A stretch of 24,773 bases of DNA from Oppiella nova (lineage: Eukaryota > Arthropoda > Arachnida > Sarcoptiformes > Oppiidae): positions 1 to 24,773 of the forward strand of contig CAJPVJ010000459.1 of the NCBI GenBank assembly GCA_905397405.1, read 5' to 3'. Shown piece by piece: positions 11,452-22,136 of this stretch. The notes under the pieces were generated by a model. That model was not told the origin of the DNA and searched no databases. It saw nothing but the letters and a program-made list of their open reading frames with translations. How positions within the stretch are numbered: position 1 is the first letter of the stretch; every line of letters starts with the position of its first letter. Position numbers and translations under genes: made by a program.

Positions 11452-11837
11452 CCTGCAAGCGGAAAGAGGATCAGCAAAGTGTAGCCAAATCGCCGACAGC
11501 GCCGAAGAAGCCGCGTCTTGTCTTTACGGATCTGCAAAGACGTACTCTTCAGGCGATCTTCAAGGAGACGAAAAGGCCGTCGAAAGAGATGCAAATCACT
11601 ATTTCGCAACAGTTGGGCCTCGAGCTCAGTACTGTCGGCAACTTTTTTATGAATGCCCGCAGACGTAGTCAAGACAAATGGCTGGACGACGTGTTGGACA
11701 CCGGCTCCATGTCTCCGGCCTCCACCTCCTCGTCATCGCAGAGGGCGATGAGCAGCACATCCAACAAAACGATTGTAACGGCACAACCGACCTCGGTGTT
11801 GACCATTGGCAACGCCGCTATAGTCACCTGTACATAG
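11452..11837 (+). CDS. onecut: onecut (HNF6-family) terminal exon: homeodomain and C-terminus
   Basis: Onecut proteins are nuclear transcription factors that bind DNA through one CUT domain and a divergent homeodomain. This exon encodes a linker starting ACKRKED, the family hallmark just before the homeodomain, then a full 60-residue homeodomain (11502-11681) beginning PKKPRLVFTDLQRRT and ending at W60. It has L16, F20, N51 and R53, and the onecut-specific F48 and M50 (FFMNARRR) in place of the usual W48 and Q50. After it comes a Ser/Thr-rich tail ending VTCT and a TAG stop at 11835. The exon start is set by the first AG (11450-11451) after a pyrimidine tract at 11409-11424. It leaves phase 1, so an upstream G completes the Ala codon of ACKRKE. 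No ATG start is needed. The CUT domain is absent from this exon and from the window, so the gene is partial here. Homeodomain position 46 is Gly, where vertebrate members have Ser. Family identity is near certain; the exact 3' splice site is very likely. Confidence 0.95.
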
Positions 11838-11905
11838 TTAGACACCCCGGTGTGGACACAAACACATCCAATACGACAAAAAAACAATATATATATAAAT
11901 TTATA

Positions 11906-11911
11906 AATATA
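11906..11911 (+). terminator. possible variant polyadenylation signal of onecut
   Basis: AATATA, a known weaker variant of AATAAA, lies about 70 bp after the onecut stop codon in a very AT-rich stretch with overlapping TATAAA words. No canonical AATAAA was noticed close by. Low certainty. Confidence 0.2.
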
Positions 11912-11929
11912 AATACATTATATAATTAA

Positions 11930-14900
11930 TCAGAGTTTGCAAATGTAACTAAACTTGAACTCAAACCATGTGTATAACTTTCAGACAAATTTTAAGCAAT
12001 GATGAGTGAACTGCAGACTTGACTAACTATTTAGACATTAATTGTTTTCATTGAATATGTGATCCATTTTTTCAAATCACTTATTATTTAATAGAGAAAA
12101 TATACTCAACCGTAAAAACAAAATATGTCAGAAAAACTCACCAAAAATTTTTCGATTGTAACTAAAAGATCATTAGAGAAGACTTTTGTGAAACATTTAG
12201 TTTTGTGGATAACTTTAATGATAATATTTGTTCATTGATTTCAAACATCTTTACGTTGAAAAAAAAAGATTTGTCAATAAGAAAGTTATTCATATATTTA
12301 TTATAATTAATAATAAGAGTGAGAATAATAACGACAAATAATAACAACAATTAATAACTTAATAATAATAGGCTTATGAAGAAGCGAATCTTAAATCCTT
12401 ATCGAAAATACATTATTTTAATTGATATGAAAGTATGGCTCAATTAATATGTAAAGAGAATTATTTGGCGCTCAATTACCCCGGACCCATAAAACATATT
12501 GTATCCCCTTATATATAGTATTGAATAGTTTTATGACACGAGTATCACATGAATTGTTTTTCTAAACATTAAGTACTTATACTTTTGTGATTCAAAGCAA
12601 AATATCATTTGGTTTTGACTGATTCATAAGCTTATTGTGTGTTATTATGACATAAAACGTGTAAATCATTATTAATTGAATCTCTTGTACGACACAATCG
12701 AGCTTTTGGTCGATAGGAGCGACAAATATATTACAGTTATCTTCAATTTTATGAATTTTCATTTAATATCAAACAAATCTAGTCTTTATACCAATGCAAA
12801 CGCAAATCATTTACCAGTTAATACATTCCCAACCATTGTTTTTAATTAATTAATTTATAAGTTATTTACAAACACTTCATTAACTCTGCATTCCTTATGA
12901 AAACCAGATATTTATTTAGTATAATTATATAATTATAATTGAAATGATTTTTTGTTATAATTTAATAGATTTTTATTGTTTATTATGTATATTTAAATGT
13001 TCATACTATAAGCGAATTAATTTGATATTAATTTATTTATTCCACATATTGTTTGATTTAATAGTTTAATTATGAATTTAAAATAATGGTCAAACTTCAC
13101 AATATATTTTAAGATTCCGATAGAAATAAGATTTTTTGTTTGTATAAGAATTATATTTTGTAAAGATTTTCTATTTTTACTTATTTTAATGTCATTATTC
13201 AGTAGTCTTTAAGTGATATAATGTTTTGTGCAATTATTATGAAGATAACAGATATAAATATGTGGTAATAAGTGGTGGCGATTAAGACTTAACACAACTT
13301 TCACTCAAATTTATTCATTAAAACACAATAAATAAAATGTTTGAAAATCGAAACGAAAAAACGGAAAGATATTATTGAAACCTATATATGAATCTAAAAT
13401 TTAATCTGAAAATACCAGAATAAAAAGCAATATAACTATTATTACATATTAAACACATATAATGAGTGGTATAAGTATTGCGTGACATTTGCTTATCATC
13501 TGATAAAGTGATAGAAATTTGAAGACAATAGAGAATTGAATAGAAAGTCAATTATGTTTCAAACAGTTGTGAACAAAAAAATAGAAAATAATTTTTAAAA
13601 GACAAATTCAAATGAGAGACAGAAGTGTTAAGTGAAGATAATCTGACAAAAACGTTTTTCGTGAGAAAAGTGAACAAAACAAAGAACTTTTGGCAAAAAT
13701 TTGTTAATAAAATCCTTTCACTACTACTCCCTGATAACAGAGTTGTATAATATATTGTGCTCTTAGAGAGAGTGGCACTTCATTTCACAATTACTTAAGC
13801 AATATCTTTGTAGACCTCAAACATTACATTACAAATCCCTAATCACATGAAAGTATTATATTATAAAAAAATTCATTAATTATTATGATTATAAACTATT
13901 TAATTTTCTAGTTTTATTTTAATGTTATTTTCTAAAATAATATGAAAAATTTTCAAAATGAATTCATACAAATATTTGAAGTTTTAGTAAAAACATATTA
14001 AATGTAAAAAATATTCAAATTATTTTTGATATCGTCAACGCCTGTCATATCTGACCCTCAATTAGCCATCGTATAGGTTATCATTCATATAAATATAATA
14101 CATAAATTAAAAGCTGTTTTTTGGATAAATTGGGACATAAATAGCCGTACAATCATTGCGACATAAATGAAACGCTCATAACATTCATAAATAAATGACT
14201 AATTGAGTGCTCAGTTGTGACAGATGTCTGACGATCGACACAAGAATTCTGTCGTTTTTCTGTAGAGTTTCTCATCAATGATTGAGTTGTTTAATGAAAA
14301 TTCATGTCTTTTTAAATGTAATATTTCTGACAAATATTTTAGATGAAGAGATGGACAAACAAAAAAATATTGTTGTTTATAATTAATTATATATTTAATT
14401 ATTGATTGATTATAATATGGAAAGAATAGATGAAATTTGTCGTAAATTTCTCTATTATTTGACTCAAAAAGCGTTATAAAAAATATTTCAAATGCTCTTA
14501 AACATAGGGATTAACAAATAAAAAATCCATTTTAGATATCAGTTATGCAATCATTTTAGTCAAGACGAGCATTAGATGAATGAATAAATGAAATAATATT
14601 TCGATTATATTTTAAAAACTGAAAAATTTTAGTTCAAAAGAGCATTAAATTGATTGTAAATATTGTATTGTAATTCAATTCATATAAACAAAATACAGTG
14701 TTTTTAGAAAAGAGAAAACTTATTGACAAAAATTTATTTAAAAATTTGTTTTACAAAACAATTTCCCGACAAAAAAGAAACGAGATTTTCATAACAACTT
14801 ATATTTGATTAGTTTATTAAATATATATAAATATATACAGAATATATACAACAAATACAAAAAAAAGACTTTTAAGTAATGAAAAAAATCTTTTAAATTA

Positions 14901-17480
14901 ATGGATGCACTGAATATTTGAAAGTTTTATTAAATATATGTACAGAACAATACAATTATTGAAACATTACTTTATAGTGATATTCAGTTTTTATTTATTT
15001 AGACTATTAAAAGACAATTTGGAAATAATCCTTTCATACGATTTTCTCTCCAATGATTTATCATTTTCTTAAATTTACTGCATTTTAAACTTTCATTAAC
15101 TCATTCATCGATTTATTGAACGAAAAGTCTATTTCTGGTTTTGGTTCACGACTTTTGCTTTATATTTGTTGTTCATTCGTATCATTCATTTTCATTTGGT
15201 TTCTAAATTGTTGACTCAATCATATGGGACACCTGTATTACAACATTTTCATGTTATCTTCGAAAGGTACAGTATGTTATTTATTAATGGATAACAATTA
15301 AAGGTTACATACAGTATATCAAATTGGTTTCCATCATATACAGGAGATATAGTATAAGTAATTTAATAAGTAAGAAACAGTATACCTGTATACTGTAATT
15401 ACTGTATAAAAAGTAAAAAATAGGAGTGTATTATTCAAATAAATAATCAAGTAGGTAGTAAAGTGGACAATATTCTGTGAACAATGCAATTTAATAAGTA
15501 AGAAACAGTATACCTGTATACTGTAATTACTGTATAAAAAGTAAAAAATAGGAGTGTATTATTCAAATAAATAATCAAGTAGGTAGTAAAGTGGACAATA
15601 TTCTGTGAACAATGCATTCCTAGTCAATGTAAAACAAATTCTTGGCAATTCTGTACAGTATAGTGTATTAAACGAGTGAATGCAGACATCTATTGTTCAG
15701 AATCGTAATCATTAGTAACTTTACCATTTAATTTATACTGTACAGTGTACAATATATCGAGAAAATAGTTTTATTATATTTCTAATATTACTATATTTCA
15801 CACAAATATTACTATTTTACAAAAACTTTCATCTAATTATTCTGATAAACCATGAAATTTTTTAGCACTTATAATATTAGTTGTTGAATATTCTGTATAA
15901 TTAAATATTAATTGCAGAATTTTTAATTTATAATTTGTGGTTTATCATTTTTACTCTTTTAAATTAGCACTTTTAAATTTATTAATCTAAATATAATTCA
16001 TTTTAACTTTATCATTACAGTTATACCATTATAAATAAAATGTTAAATGTGCAAAAGGTATTAAAATAAACTTATATTATAAAACTCAATATTAATTTAT
16101 ATATAATATAAGTAGTTCATTTTCTAATCATACGGCTAGTTTTCTAGTTGCAAGTTTCAAAATCTACTGAATATCTCTGTTTGTAATTAAATTTAATTAA
16201 AATCTTATGAATTAATTGAAACTTAAACTCAAACGAAGAATATTTGGTATGAATTCAAAGCCAAAGATGTCACTCAATGGACGAAACATTTTTATTGTAT
16301 AGATTTTATTGGCAAGAATACGATAGAGTGTTATTTTATTATTAGCTTGTACAGATATCTCCAATTTTCCCCAAAAAGCTAATTTTTTAGAAATATATAT
16401 TTACTAAATAATATTTATTAAAAACAAATCTATAATAAATACAATGAACAATTATTTGGTAAATTGAAATGGTCTCAAATTTTGTTATCTAGTTAGAATA
16501 TCTTTAACAAAAATTCTTATTATTAGAGATATATTATGAAGTGAATGTTTAGTATCCCAAAATTTCTAAAATTAGATAATAAATAAATAAGTTATATACT
16601 TAAACTTTTTATTATTTGTAAAAAACTGTCTAGTATACTACCTTTTAATAGCAACTAAACATTTTCTTTATTAGTTAAAATTACATTTTGTCTCCAAAAA
16701 TAATATAAAGTCAACTTGTCTGAACTTACATTCAATAGTACAATACAATATTATATATAGTTATATATTAAGTTATATTATTATATTTTTTATAAACTAA
16801 ATTTATAAACTTATTAGATCTAATCCAATTAAATTAGAAGTAATATAATTTATCCAGAAACTGTATTTAAACTACCCTTTTATAATGAGAATATTAAATG
16901 TTTCATATAAAATAGATACATGTTTAAAATTCTTTGATTAATAATAAATGGATATTTGATTTAAAGATAAAATTACAAAAGAAAAATTAAAATAAATTTA
17001 AGTTCTCAAAATATCAATTGTGAACAATTTTGATAAAACTTTATAAACTTATTTGTATAAATAAATTTTGACATTTATTATATGAAATAGTGTTAAGTAT
17101 TTTGGGATTGTTGTATGACATGAACATACAGTTTAAGTTAATTTAAGAAAAATAAAGCATACAATAAGTAGTTAATCCATAAAACATTATATAATCGGCA
17201 AAACATCAAAGGAATGTTGATTTTATATGAAGCTCTCATTTATTTGATTCAAATGTTATATTTATATGAAGTAAAAGATTACAAAATATCCGAAATAAAA
17301 ATATTACATCAAGAAACTTGTGTTAAAATAATAAATTGTATTCAAATGGTTTTAATTAAATAAATGATATTTATATAAATATTTGAGAGCAAAGCCACAT
17401 ATTATATCAAATATGACTATTTAGGCTATAAATAAAACCATTTGGGAATTGCATTGATATCTTAATCAAAGTTTGTGTGA
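11930..17480. other. AT-rich intergenic region between onecut and dmrt
   Basis: About 5.5 kb of very AT-rich DNA without a supported exon, RNA gene or coding transposon. The only clear structures are the 128-bp duplication and the surrounding cluster of TACAGTA/TACTGTA words at about 15.26-15.75 kb. Confidence 0.7.
15361..15616. repeat. perfect 128-bp tandem duplication
   Basis: 15361-15488 and 15489-15616 are identical over the whole unit; the match extends one base further left. The unit contains an inverted repeat (ACAGTATA, four-base loop, TATACTGT) and several TACTGTA/TACAGTA words. Identity without one substitution in AT-rich non-coding DNA means either a very recent duplication or an assembly artefact. 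Confidence 0.97.
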
Positions 17481-18151
17481 ATGAGAGGAAAGGAAGGAAA
17501 GTTGGTTTAAAGAGAAATTGAAAGTTGAGATACAGTGGACGGCTGAGTGGGCCAACCAATAGCTACTGATATACAGATATAGGTATCAAATGAAAGTCTA
17601 TAAAGAGATACATTATATGTGGGGTCGAGGGGTAGAGGCGATGGTTGGGAAGTGGTAGTAGTGCTGAGAATTGGCTGAAATGGTGGACCGTATCGGTAAT
17701 GACTGATAACAAGTGCCACACATTTTCATGAATGCCTGCGGTTTGACTTTTTCGATGTTTCCGACAAAGAAATACTTGAATATATGTGTATTGTTTGCAT
17801 ACCTGACTAACAAACACTCGCAATAATTTCTTGAACAAAATGCTTGACTAGTTTGTCTATGAAACGCTTGTAAGAGATCTGAGATCCGTTTTGTTTGATC
17901 TGCAAAAAGCATTTTTAACAACTGTTTGGTTTGAGTGATGCACTCATCCAATGAGATGCAGTGTTTGTTTAAGGAATCAATATTTAATGCCTTGGAATAC
18001 GTGGTGTGTGGGCCGACACTCGTATAAACAACTAAATCACATATACTCCTCCTATTCCTCTCTCTCTATCCCTTATTCTGTTCACCAAAATATCTCTTTT
18101 CTCTAATATTCTTCACTCATCACTCATCACATATTTGTTGGTTTGTTATCC
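17481..18151. other. GC-richer upstream region of dmrt93B-like gene
   Basis: This sequence is less AT-rich than the desert before it and includes GGCCAACCAATAGC (a CCAAT word) near 17549. Three overlapping - strand ORFs occupy 17507-17951 in different frames. None starts with a supported ATG for its full length, and none shows a domain. Upstream regulatory DNA is the more likely reading. Confidence 0.35.
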
Positions 18152-18190
18152 TATAAAACAATTTTTATCACCAATTTTATGATCACATAA
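18152..18190 (+). promoter_or_regulatory. possible TATA-type core promoter of the dmrt93B-like gene
   Basis: TATAAAA at 18152-18158 is followed about 33 bp later by TCACAT, a weak initiator-like match (A at 18185). That would give a leader of roughly 88 nt before ATG 18273. TATAAAA words are common by chance in this AT-rich DNA, so this is a candidate only. Confidence 0.22.
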
Positions 18191-18252
18191 ACTACAAGTT
18201 GTTGCACTTCCTCTTGAATCGCAACTTCATTCACAAAACAGTCGCGAGACTC

Positions 18253-18285
18253 ATGTCTTGTCTATCGTTTCGATGCAAAGATTAA
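18253..18285 (+). other. short upstream ORF overlapping the dmrt start codon
   Basis: ATG at 18253 opens a 10-codon frame ([10 protein letters not shown]) ending at TAA 18283, in a different frame from the main start at 18273, which it overlaps. If the mRNA leader includes it, ribosomes starting there would bypass the dmrt ATG. Such overlapping uORFs usually lower translation of the main protein. Whether it is transcribed depends on the unmapped start site. Confidence 0.4.
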
Positions 18286-19102
18286 TTAGCGGTCACATCG
18301 GCCCACAGGCGCACCCTTTCTCGCCATTCAATGTGTCCAACACTCACTCCAACTCCACGGCTATCGCACAGTCTATGAGCACAATGTCTGCACAACACTC
18401 GCCGCCAGTTCGCGACCACTCCAGAGGTACGTCGGGCTCCTCTAATGGGTCGGGCAATGGACAGACTGCCCGACGACCCAAATGTGCAAGGTGTCGCAAT
18501 CACGGCATGATCTCATGGCTCAAGGGTCATAAAAGGCACTGTAGGTTCCGTGATTGCACCTGTGCCAAGTGCAACCTTATTGCTGAACGGCAGCGCATAA
18601 TGGCTGCACAGGTATGACATTTTGTATGCTCTTTCAATTAGTGCCTCATTTAAAACAATTGTCTTAAGGTTGCACTCAAGAGACAACAGGCGGCTGAAGA
18701 CGCTATTGCAATGGGTTTGAGAGCAGTAGCTACTGGTGCTCCTGTCAACACATATTTACCTCCCGGTCCTATATTTGGAATACAAGTTACAGAACCCTTA
18801 ACTAAACTTAAGAATTGTTCAGAAAATTCTTTAAAGAATGACACGAATAACAGCGAATCCGGAGATTATGATCCAAATGATAGCGAGAGTGCTGTCGATG
18901 ACAATCTCAGCACTGATAACACAAACTCAAGACTCAATAACATTGAAATTACAGGTAAGACATGAATTTTTGATATTACATGTAGTCAAATTAAAAAAGC
19001 AGTAAGCTTATCGTTAAGTTTATAAGATTTATCATTATTTGCAAAACTATATTCACTATTCACTGCAAATACTAACAAATGCAAATCGGGAAAAGTGAGT
19101 AA

Positions 19103-19148
<46 letters not shown>

Positions 19149-20495
19149 AAGAAAGAGAGAGAGAGAGAGAGAGAAGGGAGTATCAAAAAGGCAAACATAT
19201 AGTGAGTATAGCCGATGGCATCGCAGTCCTGTGTTATAATCTAATTGTGAGCAAAAAATATAGAAAAGTGAATAAAATACTCAAATATTGCAATCGAAAC
19301 AAAATTGTGGTCAACACTCGACCGCAACTGCAATGATATTATTATTTCACGTCTTTTTTCTCAAAATCAAACCAATAGATAGTCTTGTATTGAGTGATAA
19401 GTTACATATAGAGCTAAAATCAGTTATTTCTTAACACTTATTGTTTTAGTAAAAACCCATTCATCACAACATCAGTCCTGTGAAGATCTAAAGTCAGAAG
19501 AAAAGACACAAATGACACAAATTCCCAGCGCTTTGCCGCCACAGCCTTCCCTATCAGACACACCGATTGAATCAACAGTTCTCTTGTCTCGAAGTCCTGT
19601 CACCGACTCTTCCATAAGTCCACACAATTCTGATCCCAAACTCACACAACAGTCCAAAGCAATCAAAACCAATTCAAACAAATTCATGATTCGCAGACAT
19701 CCCTCACTCATGCCATCACCGCCACCGACAACCACTGGACTAAGTCTATCAGAATTTGGTAATAATATTCCCGCGGACTTCAGGCCCGGACGACTCAGTC
19801 CTTTAGATGTTATCTCCCGTATATTTCCTCATCAGAAGCGTTCAGTACTTGATTTAGTACTTCAGGGCTGTAATGGAGATGTAGTCAAAGCCATTGAGCA
19901 CTTCATCTCAATAAACGACGCAATGGTTTTACATCAAAACCATACTAATAGTGGACACAATTATTCCTCATTTACTGATAGCCATCAAAGGCGACGAGAG
20001 ATTGAGGCGAATATGAGTCCCATTTTAGGGTCTATTAAGTCTGCGTTCACTCCATTGAGTTCAGGCATCAGTTTATCCGCTTCTAACCCATTGTTCGCAT
20101 CGACACGAAACCCACCGTTAGGTCCACCGCCGCCTCCCATCTTCCCAAACATGTTCTCGTCGACGACCTCTCCCTATCACCGGGACTTCGGTGCCTCGCC
20201 ATCCATCGCCCCCTACCCTAACGCGGCTGCCATTCACTATTTATTTCATCCGAACAACGCGTTCACCGGTGGGTCCACCGGATCTGTCTGTCCCTCGGGT
20301 TGCAGTCAATGCACAAACTCAATGACCAGCGCAGCCGTTATGTTGCAGAACGGAGGGCCCGATAGTCCCAACTCTGTGTCCGCTTTCAAAGAAGTTCGCG
20401 GAAACACTGGACACGAGACGGCCGTCGATCTGTCGACTGAGGCGAGCTCTTGGAGGAGCAGCCCTTCCAGTCGTGGCAGCAAATGCACCGATTGA
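18273..20495 (+). CDS. dmrt93B: Dmrt93B-like DM-domain transcription factor with DMA domain (3 exons)
   Basis: Join 18273-18611, 18669-18954, 19450-20495: 1671 nt, 556 residues plus TGA. Dmrt proteins are nuclear factors binding DNA through the intertwined zinc modules of the DM domain. Here the DM domain is at about residues 68-114. All eight ligands are present: C71, C74, H86, C90 and H77, C95, C97, C100. ERQRIMAAQ and then [14 protein letters not shown] follow. The next stretch, GLRAVATG with LPPGPIFG, is typical of arthropod Dmrt93B, and SWLKGHKR with CRFRDCTC resembles vertebrate DMRT3. A DMA domain (about 325-362: [20 protein letters not shown] and on, with [14 protein letters not shown]) lies in exon 3, after an acidic, Asn/Ser-rich linker. 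A proline run ([12 protein letters not shown]) and a Cys cluster (C489, C493, C496) lie C-terminally. ATG 18273 is the first in-frame Met; the in-frame stop upstream is at 18180. The phase 0 intron directly after MAAQ fits the family. Family is certain; the 93B subgroup is likely by sequence resemblance, not by a tree. Confidence 0.93.
18612..18668 (+). other. dmrt93B-like intron 1 (57 nt, phase 0)
   Basis: Donor GTATGA follows CAG at 18609-18611 and the acceptor CTTAAG ends at 18668. Reading into the intron meets TGA at once, while splicing restores the DM-domain continuation AQ|VALKRQQ, which confirms the boundary. It is very short, as in compact arthropod genomes. Confidence 0.93.
18955..19449 (+). 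other. dmrt93B-like intron 2 (495 nt, phase 1)
   Basis: Donor G|GTAAGA at 18955 is close to consensus, and the acceptor TTGTTTTAG ends at 19449. The split codon is G|TA (Val), and the frame then runs [18 protein letters not shown] into the large third exon. The intron carries a compound GT/GA microsatellite. Confidence 0.9.
19103..19174. repeat. compound (GT)n(GA)n microsatellite in dmrt intron 2
   Basis: 22 bp of GT followed by about 50 bp of GA with two short A-run interruptions, wholly inside the second intron of the dmrt93B-like gene. It generates the low-complexity SLSLSL and THTHT ORF on the opposite strand, which is not a gene. Confidence 0.97.
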
Positions 20496-20774
20496 CAGCC
20501 TATCTCTCCATTTGATTCACTATTACATCGAATCAAAGTATTCGTAAATATTGTAAAATATTTTTAACATTTATTTGTTATTATTTCCTTTTATTGATAT
20601 AAAATATGATAATTATTTGACACTAAATATGAGATGAGTTTTACTGTGCTTTTGACAAATGGATTCATTTGCTTCACACACTTTTAACTGTTGGATAGTT
20701 TTTAGATAACTTTTCATTATAATAATTTATGTTTACAAGTAAATCTTATTCATATATTGTATTATTAATATAAC

Positions 20775-20830
20775 AATAAATGATATCATTGTGTAGACTG
20801 TATTTCATTGAACATATAATGAATAATAAA
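20775..20830 (+). terminator. polyadenylation signals of the dmrt93B-like gene
   Basis: Two canonical AATAAA hexamers (20775-20780 and 20825-20830) lie 280-335 bp after the dmrt stop. The first is followed by the GT-containing stretch ATCATTGTGTAGACTG, as expected of a downstream element. This predicts a 3' UTR of roughly 300-350 nt. Confidence 0.45.
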
Positions 20831-22034
20831 TGTTAGATAAGATCGTATTGAAAATGAAATGTTGTGCTGATTGAAGTCAAATGGACTTATTTGATGTGCT
20901 TTTTATAGTTTTAATGTATTGTATGGTATGGTATGGTATGATGTGATGTGTATCTGAAGTCTAATAAAAGCTGATACTAAGCAAAGATTATGCTTAACAC
21001 GGGTTCCCAATTTTGCGCTGAAATTGGATACAAATTTCAGTTCAGTAGTGAGTAGTGGTGGTTCAGATGAGTAGACAAAAGGTTGGAGAATAGGTTTGGA
21101 GGCTTTATTGACAGTTGTGACTGAATGGCATCCGCCCGGACTCACTGACTGACCAGACCCTGGGCCTACTGCTCACTATTCTCGCTGAATGTGTGTCTTG
21201 TTTCGACTCTTAATGCTATTTACTCTCTCAGTCAATGTTGACATTTAAGGACTTACTGCTAAAATAACCACAATCTGTACCAATAGTTTCGATAGAAAGC
21301 ACTGGTATCCTAACTATAGATATTGTGTTACATTATTTTTCTTTGACAAATGTGAGAATAAATCTCTAACACATTCGTTGCATTATTCTGTCAATTGTTA
21401 GATAATTAAACCTCATTTAAAATACATTTGCAATGATTTAGTGGATCTAAAAATACTAATCAAAACAATGCATTCTTGCACAAATCTGGTCTAATCCTGA
21501 CAATTTGAATAACTTTACATTTTGTTAATATTTATTCAACACAAATGGAATGAAACATCATTTGGTTTTTCAAAAGCTAACAGTGCTTTCAGACAAGCAT
21601 TTAGAAAAAGATGTTAGGATTGGGTCCAATAAAAACATTACATCAAACTAACATCGATTCGACTTTTAAGAATTCAAAAAGCATTTGTTAAGTGAAAATA
21701 TATGGCATATGAATGGCATATGTGTTTGTATCACATTTCTATTGTGAGATATGAAGCGAAATACACTAATAGACTAATGGATGCTTCAAATAGTTAGGCA
21801 TATAATGCTTACAACAGATGTTTGCAAACTATAGAAACGCTGAAAAAAGCAATCATCAGATTATTAAATTGATATGCATTTCAATGTTTGTCTAAATAAA
21901 GTTTTGGCTTAAAAGCAGCAAAAGTCTAACAAAAATATACACACAATCACAACATATACTACACATAAATTCATATAACTGCCACTAAGTTCTCTCATTC
22001 ATGTGGAAATAAACGCCTTGAGCTCCCGAGAAGT
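20831..22034. other. non-coding region downstream of dmrt
   Basis: Apart from the pentanucleotide tract, nothing is recognisable. A GC-richer patch at about 21000-21190 has a - strand ORF (20903-21145) without domain or splice support. Confidence 0.6.
20921..20950. repeat. short (GTATG)n pentanucleotide repeat
   Basis: Four GTATG units followed by two ATGTG units. It is a small simple-sequence tract downstream of the dmrt polyadenylation signals. Confidence 0.9.
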
Positions 22035-22136
22035 GCACCGGGAGTCTGAGGGAGAGTACAGGAGTACAGCACCGGGAGTCTGAGGGAGAGTACAGGAGTA
22101 CAGCACCGGGAGTCTGAGGGAGAGTACAGGAATACA
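22035..22136. repeat. 34-bp minisatellite, three copies
   Basis: Three tandem units start at 22035, 22069 and 22103, each beginning GCACCGGGAGTCTGAGGGAG. The third differs from the others by one G-to-A change near its end (GGAATACA). It is GC-rich against an AT-rich background. The period is not a multiple of three, so the frames open across it on the - strand are not evidence of a protein. Confidence 0.97.

Noticed and set aside
11345-11668. 107-codon + strand ORF beginning MAGNKSIYDLF
   Set aside because: It overlaps the onecut homeodomain exon in another frame. The homeodomain frame is unambiguous, so this is a shadow.
11403-11929. Other ORFs on both strands across the onecut exon (11403-11672, 11669-11887, 11678-11929)
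   Set aside because: All are alternative-frame or antisense readings of the GC-richer homeodomain exon and its flank, without any domain.
17507-17951. Three overlapping - strand ORFs upstream of dmrt
   Set aside because: They lie in different frames, the longest depends on a non-ATG start, and none resembles a known family. Regulatory DNA is more likely.
18986-19198. Antisense [14 protein letters not shown]
   Set aside because: It is a translation of the GT/GA microsatellite in dmrt intron 2.
19472-19735. Antisense ORF inside dmrt exon 3, and similar ones at 18282-18503, 18650-18844 and 20306-20536
   Set aside because: They are shadows of the dmrt coding exons.
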